From Ignatzschineria sp. F8392 (lineage in GTDB: Bacteria; Pseudomonadota; Gammaproteobacteria; Cardiobacteriales; Wohlfahrtiimonadaceae), in the NCBI RefSeq assembly GCF_002252045.1, contig NZ_NEFF01000004.1, positions 124,001-188,000 of the forward strand: a stretch of 64,000 nt of DNA, read 5' to 3'. The notes under the pieces were generated by a model that did not search any database, was not told where the DNA came from, and worked only from the letters and a program-made list of their open reading frames with translations. Each line of letters begins with the position of its first letter. Positions within the stretch are counted from its first letter, which is position 1. This document shows positions 37,098-48,015 of this stretch, piece after piece. The translations under genes and the position numbers were made by a program.

Positions 37098-38504
37098 ATG
37101 ACAGCAAAGACACTTTACGAAAAAATTTGGGATGATCATGTCGTACGAACAGAAGAAGATGGTACGGCGCTTCTCTATATTGATCGTCATATTATTCATG
37201 AGGTAACGAGTGCGCAAGCATTTGAAGGGCTAGAGAAAGCAGGTCGAAAGCTGTGGCGCAAAAACTCAATTGTCGCAATGGCAGATCACAATACACCGAC
37301 AACAAGTGATATCGATAATATTACTGATCCCATTGCGCGTCTTCAGGTCGATACACTCCACAAAAATGCAACTGAGCATGATCTTGCCTATTTTCCCATC
37401 GGCGATATTCGTCGAGGAATTGTCCATGTTGCCGGCCCTGAACAGGGAGCAACACTTCCAGGAATGACGATTGTTTGTGGTGATTCACATACTGCAACCC
37501 ATGGTGCTTTTGGCGCAATTGCCTTTGGTATTGGTACTAGTGAAGTTGAGCATGTCATGGCGACAAGCTGCTTAGTGCAGAAAAAATCAAAAACAATGAA
37601 GATCGAGGTTGTCGGAGAGTTACAACCTAATGTGACGGCTAAAGATCTTGTTCTTGCCATTATCGGGAAGATCGGTACAGCTGGCGGTACCGGCTATGCA
37701 ATTGAGTTTTCCGGGGAAGCGATTCGCAATCTCTCTATGGAAGGTCGTATGACGATCTGTAATATGGCGATTGAAGCAGGTGCTCGTGTCGGTTTAGTAG
37801 GCGTCGATGAGACAACTATTGAGTATGTTAAAGATCGCCCCTTTGCGCCGAAAGGAGCCGATTGGGAGAAAGCCGTTCAATATTGGCAGACGCTTCATAG
37901 TGATGAAGGTGCCCATTTTGATAAGGTGATTACTATCGATGCTGCAAAAATTGAACCACAAGTGAGCTGGGGAACAAGCCCGGAGATGGTGATCGGTATT
38001 AATGAGTTGATTCCAGATCCTGAAAAGGCAAGCTCCTCTGTACAAAAAGAGAGTATAGAGAAAGCGCTCAATTACATGGGCTTAAAACCGAATCAATCCC
38101 CTAAAGAGATTAAGATCGATAAGGTCTTTATCGGCTCTTGCACCAACTCAAGAATTGAAGATATTCGCGATGCAGCACGAATTGTTAAGGGTAAAAAGAA
38201 GGCTGATAATGTTAAGTTAGCTATGGTGGTTCCGGGTTCTGGCTTAGTCAAAGCAGAAGCAGAGGCAGAAGGTTTAGATAAGATCTTTATTGAAGCGGGT
38301 TTTGAGTGGCGTGAACCGGGATGCTCAATGTGTCTTGCGATGAACCCAGATCGACTAGAGCCATATGAGCATTGTGCTTCTACCTCCAACCGTAATTTTG
38401 AGGGGCGTCAAGGTAATAATGGCCGCACCCATCTAGTGAGCCCCGCAATGGCAGCCGCGGCAGCGATTGCAGGCCATTTCGTTGATGTTCGAGAATTTAA
38501 TTAA
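37098..38504 (+). CDS. leuC: 3-isopropylmalate dehydratase, large subunit
   Basis: LeuC with LeuD isomerises 2- to 3-isopropylmalate in leucine synthesis. The [4Fe-4S] cluster ligands are C348 ([11 protein letters not shown]), C409 and C412 ([13 protein letters not shown]). The aconitase-family motifs DHNTPT and [13 protein letters not shown] are near residues 58 and 130. Length 468 is standard. leuD follows after 18 bases. leuA and leuB are not in the window, so the leucine genes are split in this genome. Confidence 0.98.
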   Translation: MTAKTLYEKIWDDHVVRTEEDGTALLYIDRHIIHEVTSAQAFEGLEKAGRKLWRKNSIVAMADHNTPTTSDIDNITDPIARLQVDTLHKNATEHDLAYFPIGDIRRGIVHVAGPEQGATLPGMTIVCGDSHTATHGAFGAIAFGIGTSEVEHVMATSCLVQKKSKTMKIEVVGELQPNVTAKDLVLAIIGKIGTAGGTGYAIEFSGEAIRNLSMEGRMTICNMAIEAGARVGLVGVDETTIEYVKDRPFAPKGADWEKAVQYWQTLHSDEGAHFDKVITIDAAKIEPQVSWGTSPEMVIGINELIPDPEKASSSVQKESIEKALNYMGLKPNQSPKEIKIDKVFIGSCTNSRIEDIRDAARIVKGKKKADNVKLAMVVPGSGLVKAEAEAEGLDKIFIEAGFEWREPGCSMCLAMNPDRLEPYEHCASTSNRNFEGRQGNNGRTHLVSPAMAAAAAIAGHFVDVREFN

Positions 38505-38522
38505 GATTGAGGAGTCAAATAT

Positions 38523-39179
38523 ATGCAACCTTTTGTAACCCATACTGGAATTGTTGTTCCTCTTGATCGTGCAAATGTGGATACCGATGCGATTATCCCC
38601 AAACAATTTTTAACGAGCATCTATAAAACGGGATTTGGTCCCAACCTCTTTGATGAATGGCGTTATCTTGATCGTGGTGCGCCGGGAATGGATAATAGTC
38701 AACGCCCTCTCAATATGGAGTTCCCCCTTAATAAGCCACAATATGAGGCAGCAACAATCCTTCTCGCTCGTGATAACTTTGGCTGTGGCTCCTCTCGAGA
38801 GCATGCGGTTTGGGCTTTAACAGACTACGGTTTTCGCGCTGTAATCAGCACAAGTTATTCCGATATCTTCTTTAATAACTGTTTTAAAAATGGCTTTCTT
38901 CCCATCCGCCTCACATCGGAAGAGGTCGAAAAACTCTTTCAACTTACAGATAACGTGGAAGCGCTTGAGATTGCAATCGACCTCCCTAACCAGAGTGTCA
39001 CGGCAAAATCGGGAGAAGAGATCCTTGCCGGACCTTTCCATTTTGAGATCGATCCTTTCCGGAAGCACTGCTTAGTCAATGGGCTTGATGATATTAGCCT
39101 TACCCTAGAGCATCAAGATGAGATTCGTGCTTATGAGAAAAAGAGAGCGGAACAAGCGCCTTGGCTCTTCAGAGAGTAA
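38523..39179 (+). CDS. leuD: 3-isopropylmalate dehydratase, small subunit
   Basis: The swivel-domain partner of Leu[13 protein letters not shown], then [14 protein letters not shown], and the [10 protein letters not shown] loop. At 218 residues it is slightly longer than the E. coli form (201). GAGGAG sits upstream of the ATG and the gene is followed by a strong terminator, closing a two-gene leuCD operon. Confidence 0.97.
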   Translation: MQPFVTHTGIVVPLDRANVDTDAIIPKQFLTSIYKTGFGPNLFDEWRYLDRGAPGMDNSQRPLNMEFPLNKPQYEAATILLARDNFGCGSSREHAVWALTDYGFRAVISTSYSDIFFNNCFKNGFLPIRLTSEEVEKLFQLTDNVEALEIAIDLPNQSVTAKSGEEILAGPFHFEIDPFRKHCLVNGLDDISLTLEHQDEIRAYEKKRAEQAPWLFRE

Positions 39180-39232
39180 TATAGAGCTAGATATATAGCG
39201 CTAGACATATCAAAGCAGAAACATAGAATCAG

Positions 39233-39261
39233 ATGCCGGCATAAAAGAGCCGGCATTTTTA
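39233..39261 (+). terminator. Rho-independent terminator of leuCD
   Basis: ATGCCGGC (39233-39240), loop ATAAAAGA, GCCGGCAT (39249-39256), then a T run. It lies 53 bases after leuD. Confidence 0.92.
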
Positions 39262-39343
39262 TACAAAAAGAGTAAGTGATTGATTGCCATTTACCATTAA
39301 TTTGTGGCTAACACTTTTGTCAAACTCCTACTGTTATTAAAAT

Positions 39344-39423
39344 CAATAGAGCTCAATAGGTGTCAATAGGGTTCAATAGGGATCAATAAAACTCAATAGA
39401 GAACAATTGAGCGCAATTCATTT
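39344..39423. repeat. Eight helically phased 10-bp CAAT units upstream of alaS
   Basis: From 39344 every tenth base starts CAAT: CAATAGAGCT, CAATAGGTGT, CAATAGGGTT, CAATAGGGAT, CAATAAAACT, CAATAGAGAA, CAATTGAGCG, CAATTCATTT. Units differ in the last half but keep exact 10-bp spacing, about one DNA turn. The array ends about 175 bases before the alaS start. The rest of 39262-39599 is AT-rich with no gene. Confidence 0.75.
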
Positions 39424-39599
39424 CCAATTAGTGCGTTAGCCGTATAAAATTGATAGGATATATTTTTAGATATTTTGGGTGATGAAACTCAAAATAGACT
39501 CAGAATAAAAAGAGTTCAATATCATCAATATTCGATATTAATATATTAATCACCCCATCAACCAACTAGTTAAATTATTTAAATAAAGTAAACCAATCC

Positions 39600-42206
39600 A
39601 TGAAGACTAATGAAATTCGCCGTAAATTTATCGACTTCTTTGTCAGTAAAGGCCATCAAGAAGTTGCATCGAGTTCACTTCTTCCCGCTAATGATCCGAC
39701 TCTTCTCTTTACCAATGCGGGAATGAATCAATTTAAAGATTGTTTTTTAGGGTTAGAAAAACGCCCTTATCAACGAGCAACGACCTCACAAAAATGTGTC
39801 CGTGCCGGTGGTAAACATAATGACCTTGAAAATGTCGGCTTTACAGCTCGCCACCATACCTTTTTTGAGATGCTTGGAAACTTTAGCTTTGGAGATTACT
39901 TTAAACTCGATGCGATCAAATATGCTTGGGAGCTTTTGACAAAGGTCTATCAATTACCGGAAGAGAAGTTATTAGTCACCGTTTATCATACCGATGATGA
40001 GGCTTTTAAAATTTGGAACGAGGTGATCGGTGTCCCGGCGGAAAAGATTATCCGTATCGGCGATAAAGAGGATGGTTCTTCTGACAACTTCTGGCAGATG
40101 GGCGATACCGGTCCTTGTGGTCCCTGCTCTGAAATTTTCTATGACCATGGTGATCATATCTGGGGAGGTCCTCCAGGATCAGCTGAAGAGGATGGGGATC
40201 GCTTTATTGAGATCTGGAACCTCGTCTTTATGCAATTTAATCGTGATGAGAGTGGTGAGCTTCACCCATTGCCCAATCCATCGATCGATACCGGAATGGG
40301 TTTAGAGCGAATTGCTGCGATATTACAAAATGTTCATAGCAACTATGAGATTGATCTTTTTGTAAAATTGATTGAAGCCTCTGCTCAAGCGGTCGGCACA
40401 CAAGATTTAGAGAGCAGTTCATTAAAAGTATTGAGTGACCATATCCGTTCAGTCTCCTTCTTAATTGCCGATGGAATTCTCCCTTCAAATGAGGGGCGAG
40501 GCTATGTATTGCGCCGCATTATCCGCCGTGCGATTCGTCATGGCTATAAGTTAGGCCAGAAAGGACTCTTCTTCTACAAAATTGTGCCAACTTTAGTTGC
40601 AGAAATGGGTGATGCTTATCCCCAACTCAAAGAGAAGCAGCAATTTATTATCGATACGATTAAAGATGAGGAGAGACGCTTCTCAACTACTTTAGAGCAT
40701 GGGCTTAAACTTCTTGAAGCTGATATTGCCGAACTCAAAGGTGATATTATTCAAGGCGAGACCATCTTTAAACTCTACGATACCTATGGTTTCCCTGTAG
40801 ATCTTACCAATGATATTGCACGAGAACAGAATCTAACCCTCGATATGGCAGGATTTGAGCGCTGTATGGAGGAGCAAAGAGAGCGAGCGCGTGCAGCAAG
40901 CAACTTTGGTGCAGAGCGTCTTCTTGATCTGCAAAATAGTGAAGAGACAATCTTCCATGGCTATCACAGTCATCAATTAGAGAGTAATATCGCTACGATT
41001 TTAGTCGATGGTGAAGCCGTTCCTGCCGTTTCAGAAGGTATGGAAGCAATTTTAGTTTTAACAGAGACCCCTTTCTACGCAGAAGCAGGTGGACAGGTAG
41101 GAGATACAGGGATCATCTCCTGCGACGGCTTTGAATTCTTAGTTAAAGATACGAAAAAGCAGCAAGATATCTTCCTCCATATCGGTGTTGTTAAATCAGG
41201 TGAAATTAGTGAGCAATCAATTGTATCGGCAAAAGTGGATCAAACTCGCCGAGATCTGATTAGAAAGAATCACTCAGCAACTCACCTTCTTCACCATGCG
41301 CTACAGAGTGTTTTAGGAGATCATATCGAGCAGAAAGGATCGCTTGTTACTGATGATCGCCTTCGCTTTGACTTTTCTCACAATAAGCCGGTCACCTTTG
41401 ATGAGTTGCAAAATATTGAACGCCTCGTTAATGAAGCGATTCGTGCAAACTCACCGATCGATATCAATGAGATGCCGATCGATGATGCTAAAGCAAAAGG
41501 GGCCATGGCGCTCTTTGGTGAAAAATATGGTGATGTGGTTCGAGTGGTAGAGATGGGTCACTCAATTGAGCTTTGCGGTGGAACGCATGTCTCTGCAACC
41601 GGAGATATTGGTCTCTTCAAGATTACTCAAGAAACAGGTATCGCTGCAGGTGTTCGCCGTATTGAAGCAATAACCGGTGGAGCGGCGGTTGAGATTATGC
41701 TTCAGCAAAGCGCAACATTGCATCACTTAGCATCAACTTTGAAGACAGATCATGCACACATTGAGAGTCGTGTTGATCAAGCACTTGATGAAGCTAAATC
41801 ACTGCGTAAAGAGATTGCGGCGTTGCAATCAAAACTGGTCTTTGCAAGTCGTAATGAGATTCTCAATAGCGCTATCGAAATCGATGGTATCAAGGTTATA
41901 GTTGCCGATATTAAAGGCGCGGATAACCGCTCACTGAGAGAGCTTTGTGATAACTTACAGGCAGAGACAGCGGGAATCACGCTTCTGCTCTCTGAAGTTG
42001 ATGGGCGCGTAGCATTAGTCAGTGGTGTCGCCAAAGCATTGACTAATCGCATCAAAGCCGGCGAGCTTCTCAATATAGCAGCACAAGAAGTCGGTGGTAA
42101 AGGGGGCGGTCGTCCCGATTCTGCAACAGGCGGCGGTAGTGAGCCTGCACACATCAAAAAAGCAATTGAAGTTGCAACGACCTTTATTAAAGAGAAGTTA
42201 TTATAG
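39600..42206 (+). CDS. alaS: Alanyl-tRNA synthetase
   Basis: Charges tRNA-Ala and edits Ser/Gly mischarging. The 868-residue protein has the class II aminoacylation core ([31 protein letters not shown]). The editing domain follows with its zinc-site residues [11 protein letters not shown] and CGGTH, and then the C-terminal C-Ala region with the glycine-rich [15 protein letters not shown]. Size is as expected. It is a single gene with its own terminator. In E. coli AlaS represses its own gene; the phased repeat upstream is worth considering in that light, but nothing shown here proves it. Confidence 0.98.
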   Translation: MKTNEIRRKFIDFFVSKGHQEVASSSLLPANDPTLLFTNAGMNQFKDCFLGLEKRPYQRATTSQKCVRAGGKHNDLENVGFTARHHTFFEMLGNFSFGDYFKLDAIKYAWELLTKVYQLPEEKLLVTVYHTDDEAFKIWNEVIGVPAEKIIRIGDKEDGSSDNFWQMGDTGPCGPCSEIFYDHGDHIWGGPPGSAEEDGDRFIEIWNLVFMQFNRDESGELHPLPNPSIDTGMGLERIAAILQNVHSNYEIDLFVKLIEASAQAVGTQDLESSSLKVLSDHIRSVSFLIADGILPSNEGRGYVLRRIIRRAIRHGYKLGQKGLFFYKIVPTLVAEMGDAYPQLKEKQQFIIDTIKDEERRFSTTLEHGLKLLEADIAELKGDIIQGETIFKLYDTYGFPVDLTNDIAREQNLTLDMAGFERCMEEQRERARAASNFGAERLLDLQNSEETIFHGYHSHQLESNIATILVDGEAVPAVSEGMEAILVLTETPFYAEAGGQVGDTGIISCDGFEFLVKDTKKQQDIFLHIGVVKSGEISEQSIVSAKVDQTRRDLIRKNHSATHLLHHALQSVLGDHIEQKGSLVTDDRLRFDFSHNKPVTFDELQNIERLVNEAIRANSPIDINEMPIDDAKAKGAMALFGEKYGDVVRVVEMGHSIELCGGTHVSATGDIGLFKITQETGIAAGVRRIEAITGGAAVEIMLQQSATLHHLASTLKTDHAHIESRVDQALDEAKSLRKEIAALQSKLVFASRNEILNSAIEIDGIKVIVADIKGADNRSLRELCDNLQAETAGITLLLSEVDGRVALVSGVAKALTNRIKAGELLNIAAQEVGGKGGGRPDSATGGGSEPAHIKKAIEVATTFIKEKLL

Positions 42207-42275
42207 ATAAAAAAGGCTTTTACATACTGAAAGTACTGTAAATACTGTAAATACTGTATGTAAGTACTGATAGAA

Positions 42276-42314
42276 ACGGTGCATATCTAATCACGATATT
42301 GCACCGTTTTTTTA
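42276..42314 (+). terminator. Rho-independent terminator of alaS
   Basis: ACGGTGCA (42276-42283) pairs with TGCACCGT (42300-42307), followed by a run of seven T residues. A short tandem (ATACTGTAA-type) precedes it at about 42230-42265. Confidence 0.88.
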
Positions 42315-42360
42315 TTCACAATTGACCTCTTCCATTCCCTTCTGAGGAAATCCCTCTTGC

Positions 42361-42384
42361 AATGAGGTAATGAGGTAATGAGGT
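42361..42384. repeat. 8-bp tandem repeat (AATGAGGT x3)
   Basis: Three perfect copies, with a fourth degenerate copy AATGGGGG. Further near-repeats (CATCCATAAA) follow at 42471-42495. The remainder of 42315-42534 shows no gene. Confidence 0.9.
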
Positions 42385-42534
42385 AATGGGGGCAATGGAA
42401 ATTATTTGGTATTGATGATGACGGCACGATAAGATGTATCAAGTTATCTATAAAAAAAAGCTATAAAAACATCCATAAAGCATCCATAAAAGCATCTATA
42501 GAGATAGATGTGGAAATAGCAATTACCAAGGGAA

Positions 42535-43746
42535 ATGTTCACTATTATGAAACTTATCACTCAAGAAGCATTAAAGCCTTATGAGGCAAAACTGATCGCC
42601 TATCGTCGCCATCTCCATCAATATCCTGAACTCTCATTTGAAGAGTTTGAAACAAGTCAATTTATTGCTAAGGAGATGTCCAAGCTCCAACATGCGGAGA
42701 TCCTACCTCTGACTAAAACGTCACTTTTAGTTAAATTTAGAAGTGGGAAGCCTGGTCCTAAAATTGGTCTGAGAGCTGATATTGATGCCCTGCCGATTCA
42801 TGAAGAGCGAATCGATTGTGATTTTATCTCTAAAAATCCCGGAAAAATGCATGCTTGTGGTCATGATGCTCACACCGCAATCTTAATGGCTGCTTGCCAC
42901 TACTTTAATGATCATTTTGAGGAATTAATAGGAGAAGTTTGGGCTGTCTTCCAACATGCTGAAGAGCTTCTTCCCGGTGGTGCTAGAGAAATAGTGGCGT
43001 TAGGTGTTTTAGATGAGCTCGATTTTATGTATGGCCATCATCTCTGGTCGATGCTTCCTACCGGCGTCATCGATCTTAAAATAGGCGCAGTTACAGCAAA
43101 TACCGATATCTATAAAGCAAAAATTATCGGCAAAGGAGGACATTCCTCAGAGCCTCAAAACTGTATCGATCCCGTCTTAATTGCCTCTCAAATCGTCTGC
43201 CAATTACAGAGTATTGTCTCCCGGCAATTAGCCCCCTTAGAAGCAGGTGTGATTAGCAATACCTATATTCGTGCCGGCAATCCCCTCGGACTCAATGTGA
43301 TTCCCGAATATGCAGAGATCGGTGGGAGTGTTCGCTCAACAACGCCAGAAGCGCGAGCTCTCTTTAAGCAGCAGATTGAGCGAATTATTACCTCAAGCTG
43401 TGCCGATTTTGATGCCTCTTGTGAAATTGATTACACCATCGGTTATGGTATTACAAAAAATGATGCAGATAAGACGGAAGTTGTTAAAAAGATTGCCGAG
43501 ATGATTGGGGAAGCTAAAGTGATTGCCGATCCGCCCTACCTTTGTGGTGAAGATTTTAGCGCTTATTCAGAAATTCTTCCCACTACTTTTGCCTTTATTG
43601 GTGCCGGAAATCAAGAAAAAGGTTATATCTACCCTCATCACCATCCTCAATTTGGGCTCGATGAAGATTCCTTTATCTATGGGTTACAGATGTTTATCAA
43701 TGTCGTTTATAACTTTTCAGACGAAAATAGTAAACTCAAGATCTAA
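42535..43746 (+). CDS. M20 family metallo-amidohydrolase
   Basis: A 403-residue zinc hydrolase of the M20D type (N-acyl amino acid, hippurate or IAA-amino acid hydrolases). Metal-site motifs: GLRADIDALPI, HACGHDAHTAIL, QHAEELLPGGA, the dimerisation-domain start GGHSSEPQNCIDPV, and the late LCGEDFSAY. It has no signal peptide, so it acts in the cytoplasm, cleaving an acyl amide to release an amino acid; the actual substrate cannot be told. An ATG at 42547 is an alternative start, and AAGGGA upstream sits awkwardly for both. It is monocistronic. Confidence 0.9.
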   Translation: MFTIMKLITQEALKPYEAKLIAYRRHLHQYPELSFEEFETSQFIAKEMSKLQHAEILPLTKTSLLVKFRSGKPGPKIGLRADIDALPIHEERIDCDFISKNPGKMHACGHDAHTAILMAACHYFNDHFEELIGEVWAVFQHAEELLPGGAREIVALGVLDELDFMYGHHLWSMLPTGVIDLKIGAVTANTDIYKAKIIGKGGHSSEPQNCIDPVLIASQIVCQLQSIVSRQLAPLEAGVISNTYIRAGNPLGLNVIPEYAEIGGSVRSTTPEARALFKQQIERIITSSCADFDASCEIDYTIGYGITKNDADKTEVVKKIAEMIGEAKVIADPPYLCGEDFSAYSEILPTTFAFIGAGNQEKGYIYPHHHPQFGLDEDSFIYGLQMFINVVYNFSDENSKLKI

Positions 43747-44050
43747 TCAAGCGCTTATTAAGAGAGAAAAATAGAAAAATAACTACGACATAACCCTTAA
43801 CTTTTAAAATTATATTTCTACATAAAAAGCAGTTACGCTTAATATTATGAATAAATCTTATAAATAAGCAGGTTATGCGTTTTCTCTCTTCTCGCTGAAC
43901 AACCCTTATTCTTTTAGGCTCTCTTTTATTTTCCCGTTAAGGTAAAATGGGTGTTAAAATTTAGAGATAGAGATAATAGAAGAGGAGCTTATTGAGGGCT
44001 CCTCCTTGCTTCACATTCTTATAATTTAGATAGATCTGAGGTTTGTTCTA
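43747..44050. promoter_or_regulatory. Leader region of yhiI with a hairpin
   Basis: Spacer of 304 bases without a gene. At 43982-44004 GAGGAGC pairs with GCTCCTC around a 9-base loop, about 45 bases before the yhiI ATG. There is no T tract, so it could be a 5' UTR structure rather than a terminator. Confidence 0.4.
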
Positions 44051-45154
44051 ATGCAAAAAAATAATCGAAAAAAATATATTATCGGCGGCGTTGTCATCCT
44101 CGCCCTTATTGTGATTGCCAATATGTTCTTAAATCGTGATGAGATGGCGGGATTTATCAAGAGTAATGGCCGAATTGAAGTTACGCCGCTCGATATTGCG
44201 ACCAAGTTTCCCGGTCGTGTTGACCATATTTTAGTGGATGAGGGGGACTATGTTGATGCTGGCGATCTTTTAGCGGTGATGCAACTCGGCTCTCTTGAAG
44301 CGCAACTTTCAGAGGCTAAAGCATATCTTGAACAAGCAAGACATCAAGCAAATTCAGCTGAAGCGATTATCAAGTCGAGAGAGAGTGATAAAGTTGCGGC
44401 AAAAGCAGCTGTTTCCGCAGTAGAGAGCAAACTTTATGCCGCAGAGCGCAAATTAGCGCGTATTCAGACATTGGTAAAACGAGGTGCCGCTACCGAACAG
44501 GACCTTGATGATCAAGAAGCTTATACCCGCGTCTTAAAATCGGAGATCGCTACAACAGAATCGCAAGTCTTAGCCGCACAAGCAGCAATTGATGCCGCAA
44601 AGGCACAATTTGTGGCGGCAGAGTCACAAGTATCTGCAGCAGAAGCAACAGTTAAACGGGTTGAATCTGATATTGAGGAGAGTAACCTTATTGCCCCTGT
44701 AAGTGGCCGTATTCAATATCGTATCGCTGAGCCATCTGAAGTTTTAGGTGCTGGAGGAAAAGTATTAAACCTTCTCGACCTCTCTAAAGTCTATATGACC
44801 TTCTTTGTACCTACTGAATATACCGGCAAATTGGTAGAGGGTGAAAAGGATGGGACAGAAGTTCGGATTCTTCTCGATGTTGCCCCTGACTCCCCTATCC
44901 CTGCACGTGTAACATTTGTCTCACCAGAAGCGCAATTTACCCCTAAAACTGTTGAGACACAAAATGAGCGTCAAAAATTGATGTATCGTGTTAAAGCAAA
45001 AATTGATGATGAGTTGTTAGAGCGTTATCAAAAATATATTAAAACAGGGGTAACGGGCGAAGCATATATCAAGATCGATCCAGATAAAAAATGGCCAAAA
45101 TTCCTTCAAGGACCCCTCTTTGAGGATTATTCTGAATCATCAGAAACGCCATAA
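44051..45154 (+). CDS. yhiI: HlyD-family membrane fusion protein (YhiI-like)
   Basis: A 367-residue periplasmic adaptor with one N-terminal membrane segment (YIIGGVVILALIVIANMFL). A split lipoyl domain (FPGRVDHILVDEGDYVDAGDLL and LIAPVSGRIQYRIAEPSEVL) surrounds a long Ala/Glu-rich coiled-coil hairpin (about 80-205), and a beta-barrel domain follows. It is first in an operon with rbbA and yhhJ, matching the E. coli yhiI-rbbA-yhhJ arrangement. It probably bridges the ABC exporter to an outer-membrane channel. Confidence 0.88.
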   Translation: MQKNNRKKYIIGGVVILALIVIANMFLNRDEMAGFIKSNGRIEVTPLDIATKFPGRVDHILVDEGDYVDAGDLLAVMQLGSLEAQLSEAKAYLEQARHQANSAEAIIKSRESDKVAAKAAVSAVESKLYAAERKLARIQTLVKRGAATEQDLDDQEAYTRVLKSEIATTESQVLAAQAAIDAAKAQFVAAESQVSAAEATVKRVESDIEESNLIAPVSGRIQYRIAEPSEVLGAGGKVLNLLDLSKVYMTFFVPTEYTGKLVEGEKDGTEVRILLDVAPDSPIPARVTFVSPEAQFTPKTVETQNERQKLMYRVKAKIDDELLERYQKYIKTGVTGEAYIKIDPDKKWPKFLQGPLFEDYSESSETP

Positions 45155-45255
45155 TAAGCGCCATAGTAGAGTGCATGATCAAAGCAACTGATCGATCCCC
45201 TTAATCATCTTCTCTCCATCTTCTGTAATTAACTTTTGTAGTTAAGGATGCTTCA

Positions 45256-48012
45256 ATGAGTATGAAAGAAACTGTCGTCACCATTAAAGATCTCTCGTTT
45301 AATTATGGCGAAAATCAAGCTTTAGATCACTTCTCCATAGAGATACCGCAAGGCGTAATGATGGGATTAATTGGGCCCGATGGAGTGGGGAAATCGACAC
45401 TCCTTTCATTAATTTCAGGCTCTCGCTCGATACAAACAGGTGAAGTGATTGTATTAGGGGGCGATATGCGGCAAAAAGAGGTTCGTGATCGAATCTGCCC
45501 ACGAATTGCCTATATGCCACAGGGATTAGGTAAAAATCTCTATCACACGCTCTCAGTTGAGGAGAATCTCCAATTTTTTGGACGACTCTTCGGTCACGAT
45601 GCAAAAGAGCGCCGGGAACGTATCGATGATCTGACTAAAAGCACCGGACTCTACAACTTCCTCGATCGTCCTGCCGGGAAACTATCAGGGGGAATGAAGC
45701 AAAAACTAGGACTCTGTTGTGCGCTAATTCATGATCCCGATCTTCTTATTCTTGATGAACCCACAACAGGGGTTGACCCATTAGCACGGGCGCAATTTTG
45801 GGATCTCATCAACCGAATTCGCAAAGACCGCCCAGAGATGAGCGTAATTGTCGCAACAGCTTATATGGATGAAGCTGAGCGTTTCGAGTGGATTTTAGCG
45901 ATGGATGATGGAAAGATTTTAGCCACAGGAACGCCCAAAGAGCTTCTCGAGCGGACAGAGAGTCAATCATTAGAGGCGGCATTTATCAAGCTTCTGCCAG
46001 AGGAGAAGCGTGCCGGCTATGAACCTGTTGTTGTTCCCCCTTTAACGATTGATGAGAATACAGCTGTTGCGATCAAAGCAGAAGGTTTAACTAAACGATT
46101 TGGCAGCTTTACCGCGGTCGATAATGTCAGCTTTGAGATTCAAAAGGGGGAGATTTTTGGCTTCTTAGGCTCAAATGGTTGTGGAAAATCCACCACAATG
46201 AAGATGTTAACCGGTCTATTGCCGGCAACTGAAGGGGAAGCTTGGCTCTTCGGCAATCCCATCGACTCAGAAGATATCAATGTCCGAAAACGGGTTGGAT
46301 ATATGTCACAAGCCTTCTCGCTTTATAGTGAGTTGACGGTTTTACAAAATCTTGAACTGCACGCAAAGCTCTTTCATGTCCCTAAAGAGCGAATCGATGA
46401 ACGAGTCGCTGAAATGGTCAATCGATTTGATCTTCGCTCCGTTCTCAATAAGCTACCAGATGATATCCCACTCGGTATGCGCCAGCGCCTCTCTCTTGCG
46501 GTTGCAATGGTTCATAAACCTGAACTACTGATTCTCGACGAACCTACCTCCGGGGTTGACCCGATTGCGCGCGATAATTTTTGGCGATTATTGATAGAAC
46601 TCTCCCGTAAAGATGGTGTGACAATCTTTATCTCTACCCACTTTATGAATGAAGCATTACGATGTGATCGCATGTCGATGATGCATGCGGGAAAAGTATT
46701 AGATAGTGATACGCCTAAAAATCTTATTGTCAAACAGGGAACTGAGACCTTAGAAGAAGCCTTTATTAAGTATCTCATCGATGCCGGCGCTGGTGATGAT
46801 ATTCCGGCAGATAACCCCGATAATCATATCGCAGAGGCTGAGTTGAAAGAGGCAGTTGATCAACCTGATTATGAGACTCCTCCTAAACGCTTCAGTCTCC
46901 AGCGACTTTTAAGTTACACCTGGCGTGAGGCGCTAGAGCTAAGGCGCGATCCGGTGCGAGCAACATTAGCACTTTTAGGCTCTCTAATTTTAATGGCAAC
47001 AATCGGCTATGGTATTACTCTCGATGTTGAGGATCTTCCTTATGCCATCTTAGATCGTGATCAAACCACGCTCAGCAATAGTTATGCGAATAATATCTCC
47101 GGCTCCCGCTACTTTGTGGAACAAGATCCTCTTTACGATTATGAGGAGCTCGATCGGCGCATGCGGAATGCCGATATCGCTTTAGCCATTGAGATTCCAC
47201 CCAATTTTGCACGTGATGTCTCTAAAGGGCATCCCGTCTCTATCGGTGTCTGGATCGATGGTGCAATGCCTCAAAGAGCAGAGACAATACGTGGCTATGT
47301 TCAAGGAATGCATCTTGATTGGTTAAAGAAGGAAGCAAAGTATAATCATGGTGTTAGCCTCCCTAACGATTTTAATATTGAGATGCGCTATCGCTATAAT
47401 CCTGATGTGAAGAGTTTGGTCTCGATCGTCCCGGCAGTCATTCCGATCCTTCTTCTTATTATTCCGGCAATGTTGGCAGCCCTCTCAGTTGTTCGGGAAA
47501 AAGAGCTTGGCTCCATTCTTAATCTCTATGTCACGCCGGTCACAAAATTTGAGTTTCTGTTAGGAAAGCAGATTCCCTATATTGGCATCGCTATGCTCAA
47601 TTTCTTTATTATGGTGATATTGGCGATCGTTGTTTTTGGTGTACCCATTAAAGGAGGATTACTCTCCTTAACCTTCGCCGCCCTGCTCTTCTCCATCTTC
47701 TCAACGGGCTTTGGACTCTTTGCTTCAAGTTTTACTAGCAGTCAAATTGGGGCGATGTTCTTCACCTTAGTTGGGACAATGATTCCGGCAATTCAATTTG
47801 GAGGGATGATCAATCCTGTCAGTTCAATGGAGGGCTTCTCTCGACTCTTTGGGGAGATCTATCCGGCATCACACATGTTAACAGTCTCTCGCGGAATCTT
47901 CAGTAAAGCACTCTACTTCAACGATCTGACAGGAGAGATGATGATTTTAGCGATTGGAGGTCCTCTCATTGTGCTCTGTAGTGTCCTTCTTCTTAAAAAA
48001 CAGGATTCCTAA
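45256..48012 (+). CDS. rbbA: RbbA-type double-ATPase ABC transporter fused to a permease
   Basis: A 918-residue fusion. The first ATPase has Walker [10 protein letters not shown] (about 38-46), signature [15 protein letters not shown] and [13 protein letters not shown]. The second has [22 protein letters not shown] and, in place of LSGG, a diverged [14 protein letters not shown]. An ABC-2 permease of about six helices ends the chain. In E. coli RbbA was described as a ribosome-bound ATPase, while its architecture is that of an exporter. Context with YhiI and YhhJ favours export. AAGGA precedes the ATG, and yhhJ follows after three bases. Confidence 0.93.
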   Translation: MSMKETVVTIKDLSFNYGENQALDHFSIEIPQGVMMGLIGPDGVGKSTLLSLISGSRSIQTGEVIVLGGDMRQKEVRDRICPRIAYMPQGLGKNLYHTLSVEENLQFFGRLFGHDAKERRERIDDLTKSTGLYNFLDRPAGKLSGGMKQKLGLCCALIHDPDLLILDEPTTGVDPLARAQFWDLINRIRKDRPEMSVIVATAYMDEAERFEWILAMDDGKILATGTPKELLERTESQSLEAAFIKLLPEEKRAGYEPVVVPPLTIDENTAVAIKAEGLTKRFGSFTAVDNVSFEIQKGEIFGFLGSNGCGKSTTMKMLTGLLPATEGEAWLFGNPIDSEDINVRKRVGYMSQAFSLYSELTVLQNLELHAKLFHVPKERIDERVAEMVNRFDLRSVLNKLPDDIPLGMRQRLSLAVAMVHKPELLILDEPTSGVDPIARDNFWRLLIELSRKDGVTIFISTHFMNEALRCDRMSMMHAGKVLDSDTPKNLIVKQGTETLEEAFIKYLIDAGAGDDIPADNPDNHIAEAELKEAVDQPDYETPPKRFSLQRLLSYTWREALELRRDPVRATLALLGSLILMATIGYGITLDVEDLPYAILDRDQTTLSNSYANNISGSRYFVEQDPLYDYEELDRRMRNADIALAIEIPPNFARDVSKGHPVSIGVWIDGAMPQRAETIRGYVQGMHLDWLKKEAKYNHGVSLPNDFNIEMRYRYNPDVKSLVSIVPAVIPILLLIIPAMLAALSVVREKELGSILNLYVTPVTKFEFLLGKQIPYIGIAMLNFFIMVILAIVVFGVPIKGGLLSLTFAALLFSIFSTGFGLFASSFTSSQIGAMFFTLVGTMIPAIQFGGMINPVSSMEGFSRLFGEIYPASHMLTVSRGIFSKALYFNDLTGEMMILAIGGPLIVLCSVLLLKKQDS

Positions 48013-48015
48013 ACG

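Noticed and set aside
41777-42157. 126-codon ORF antisense to alaS
   Set aside because: Frame is the shadow of conserved alaS coding sequence and resembles no protein I know.
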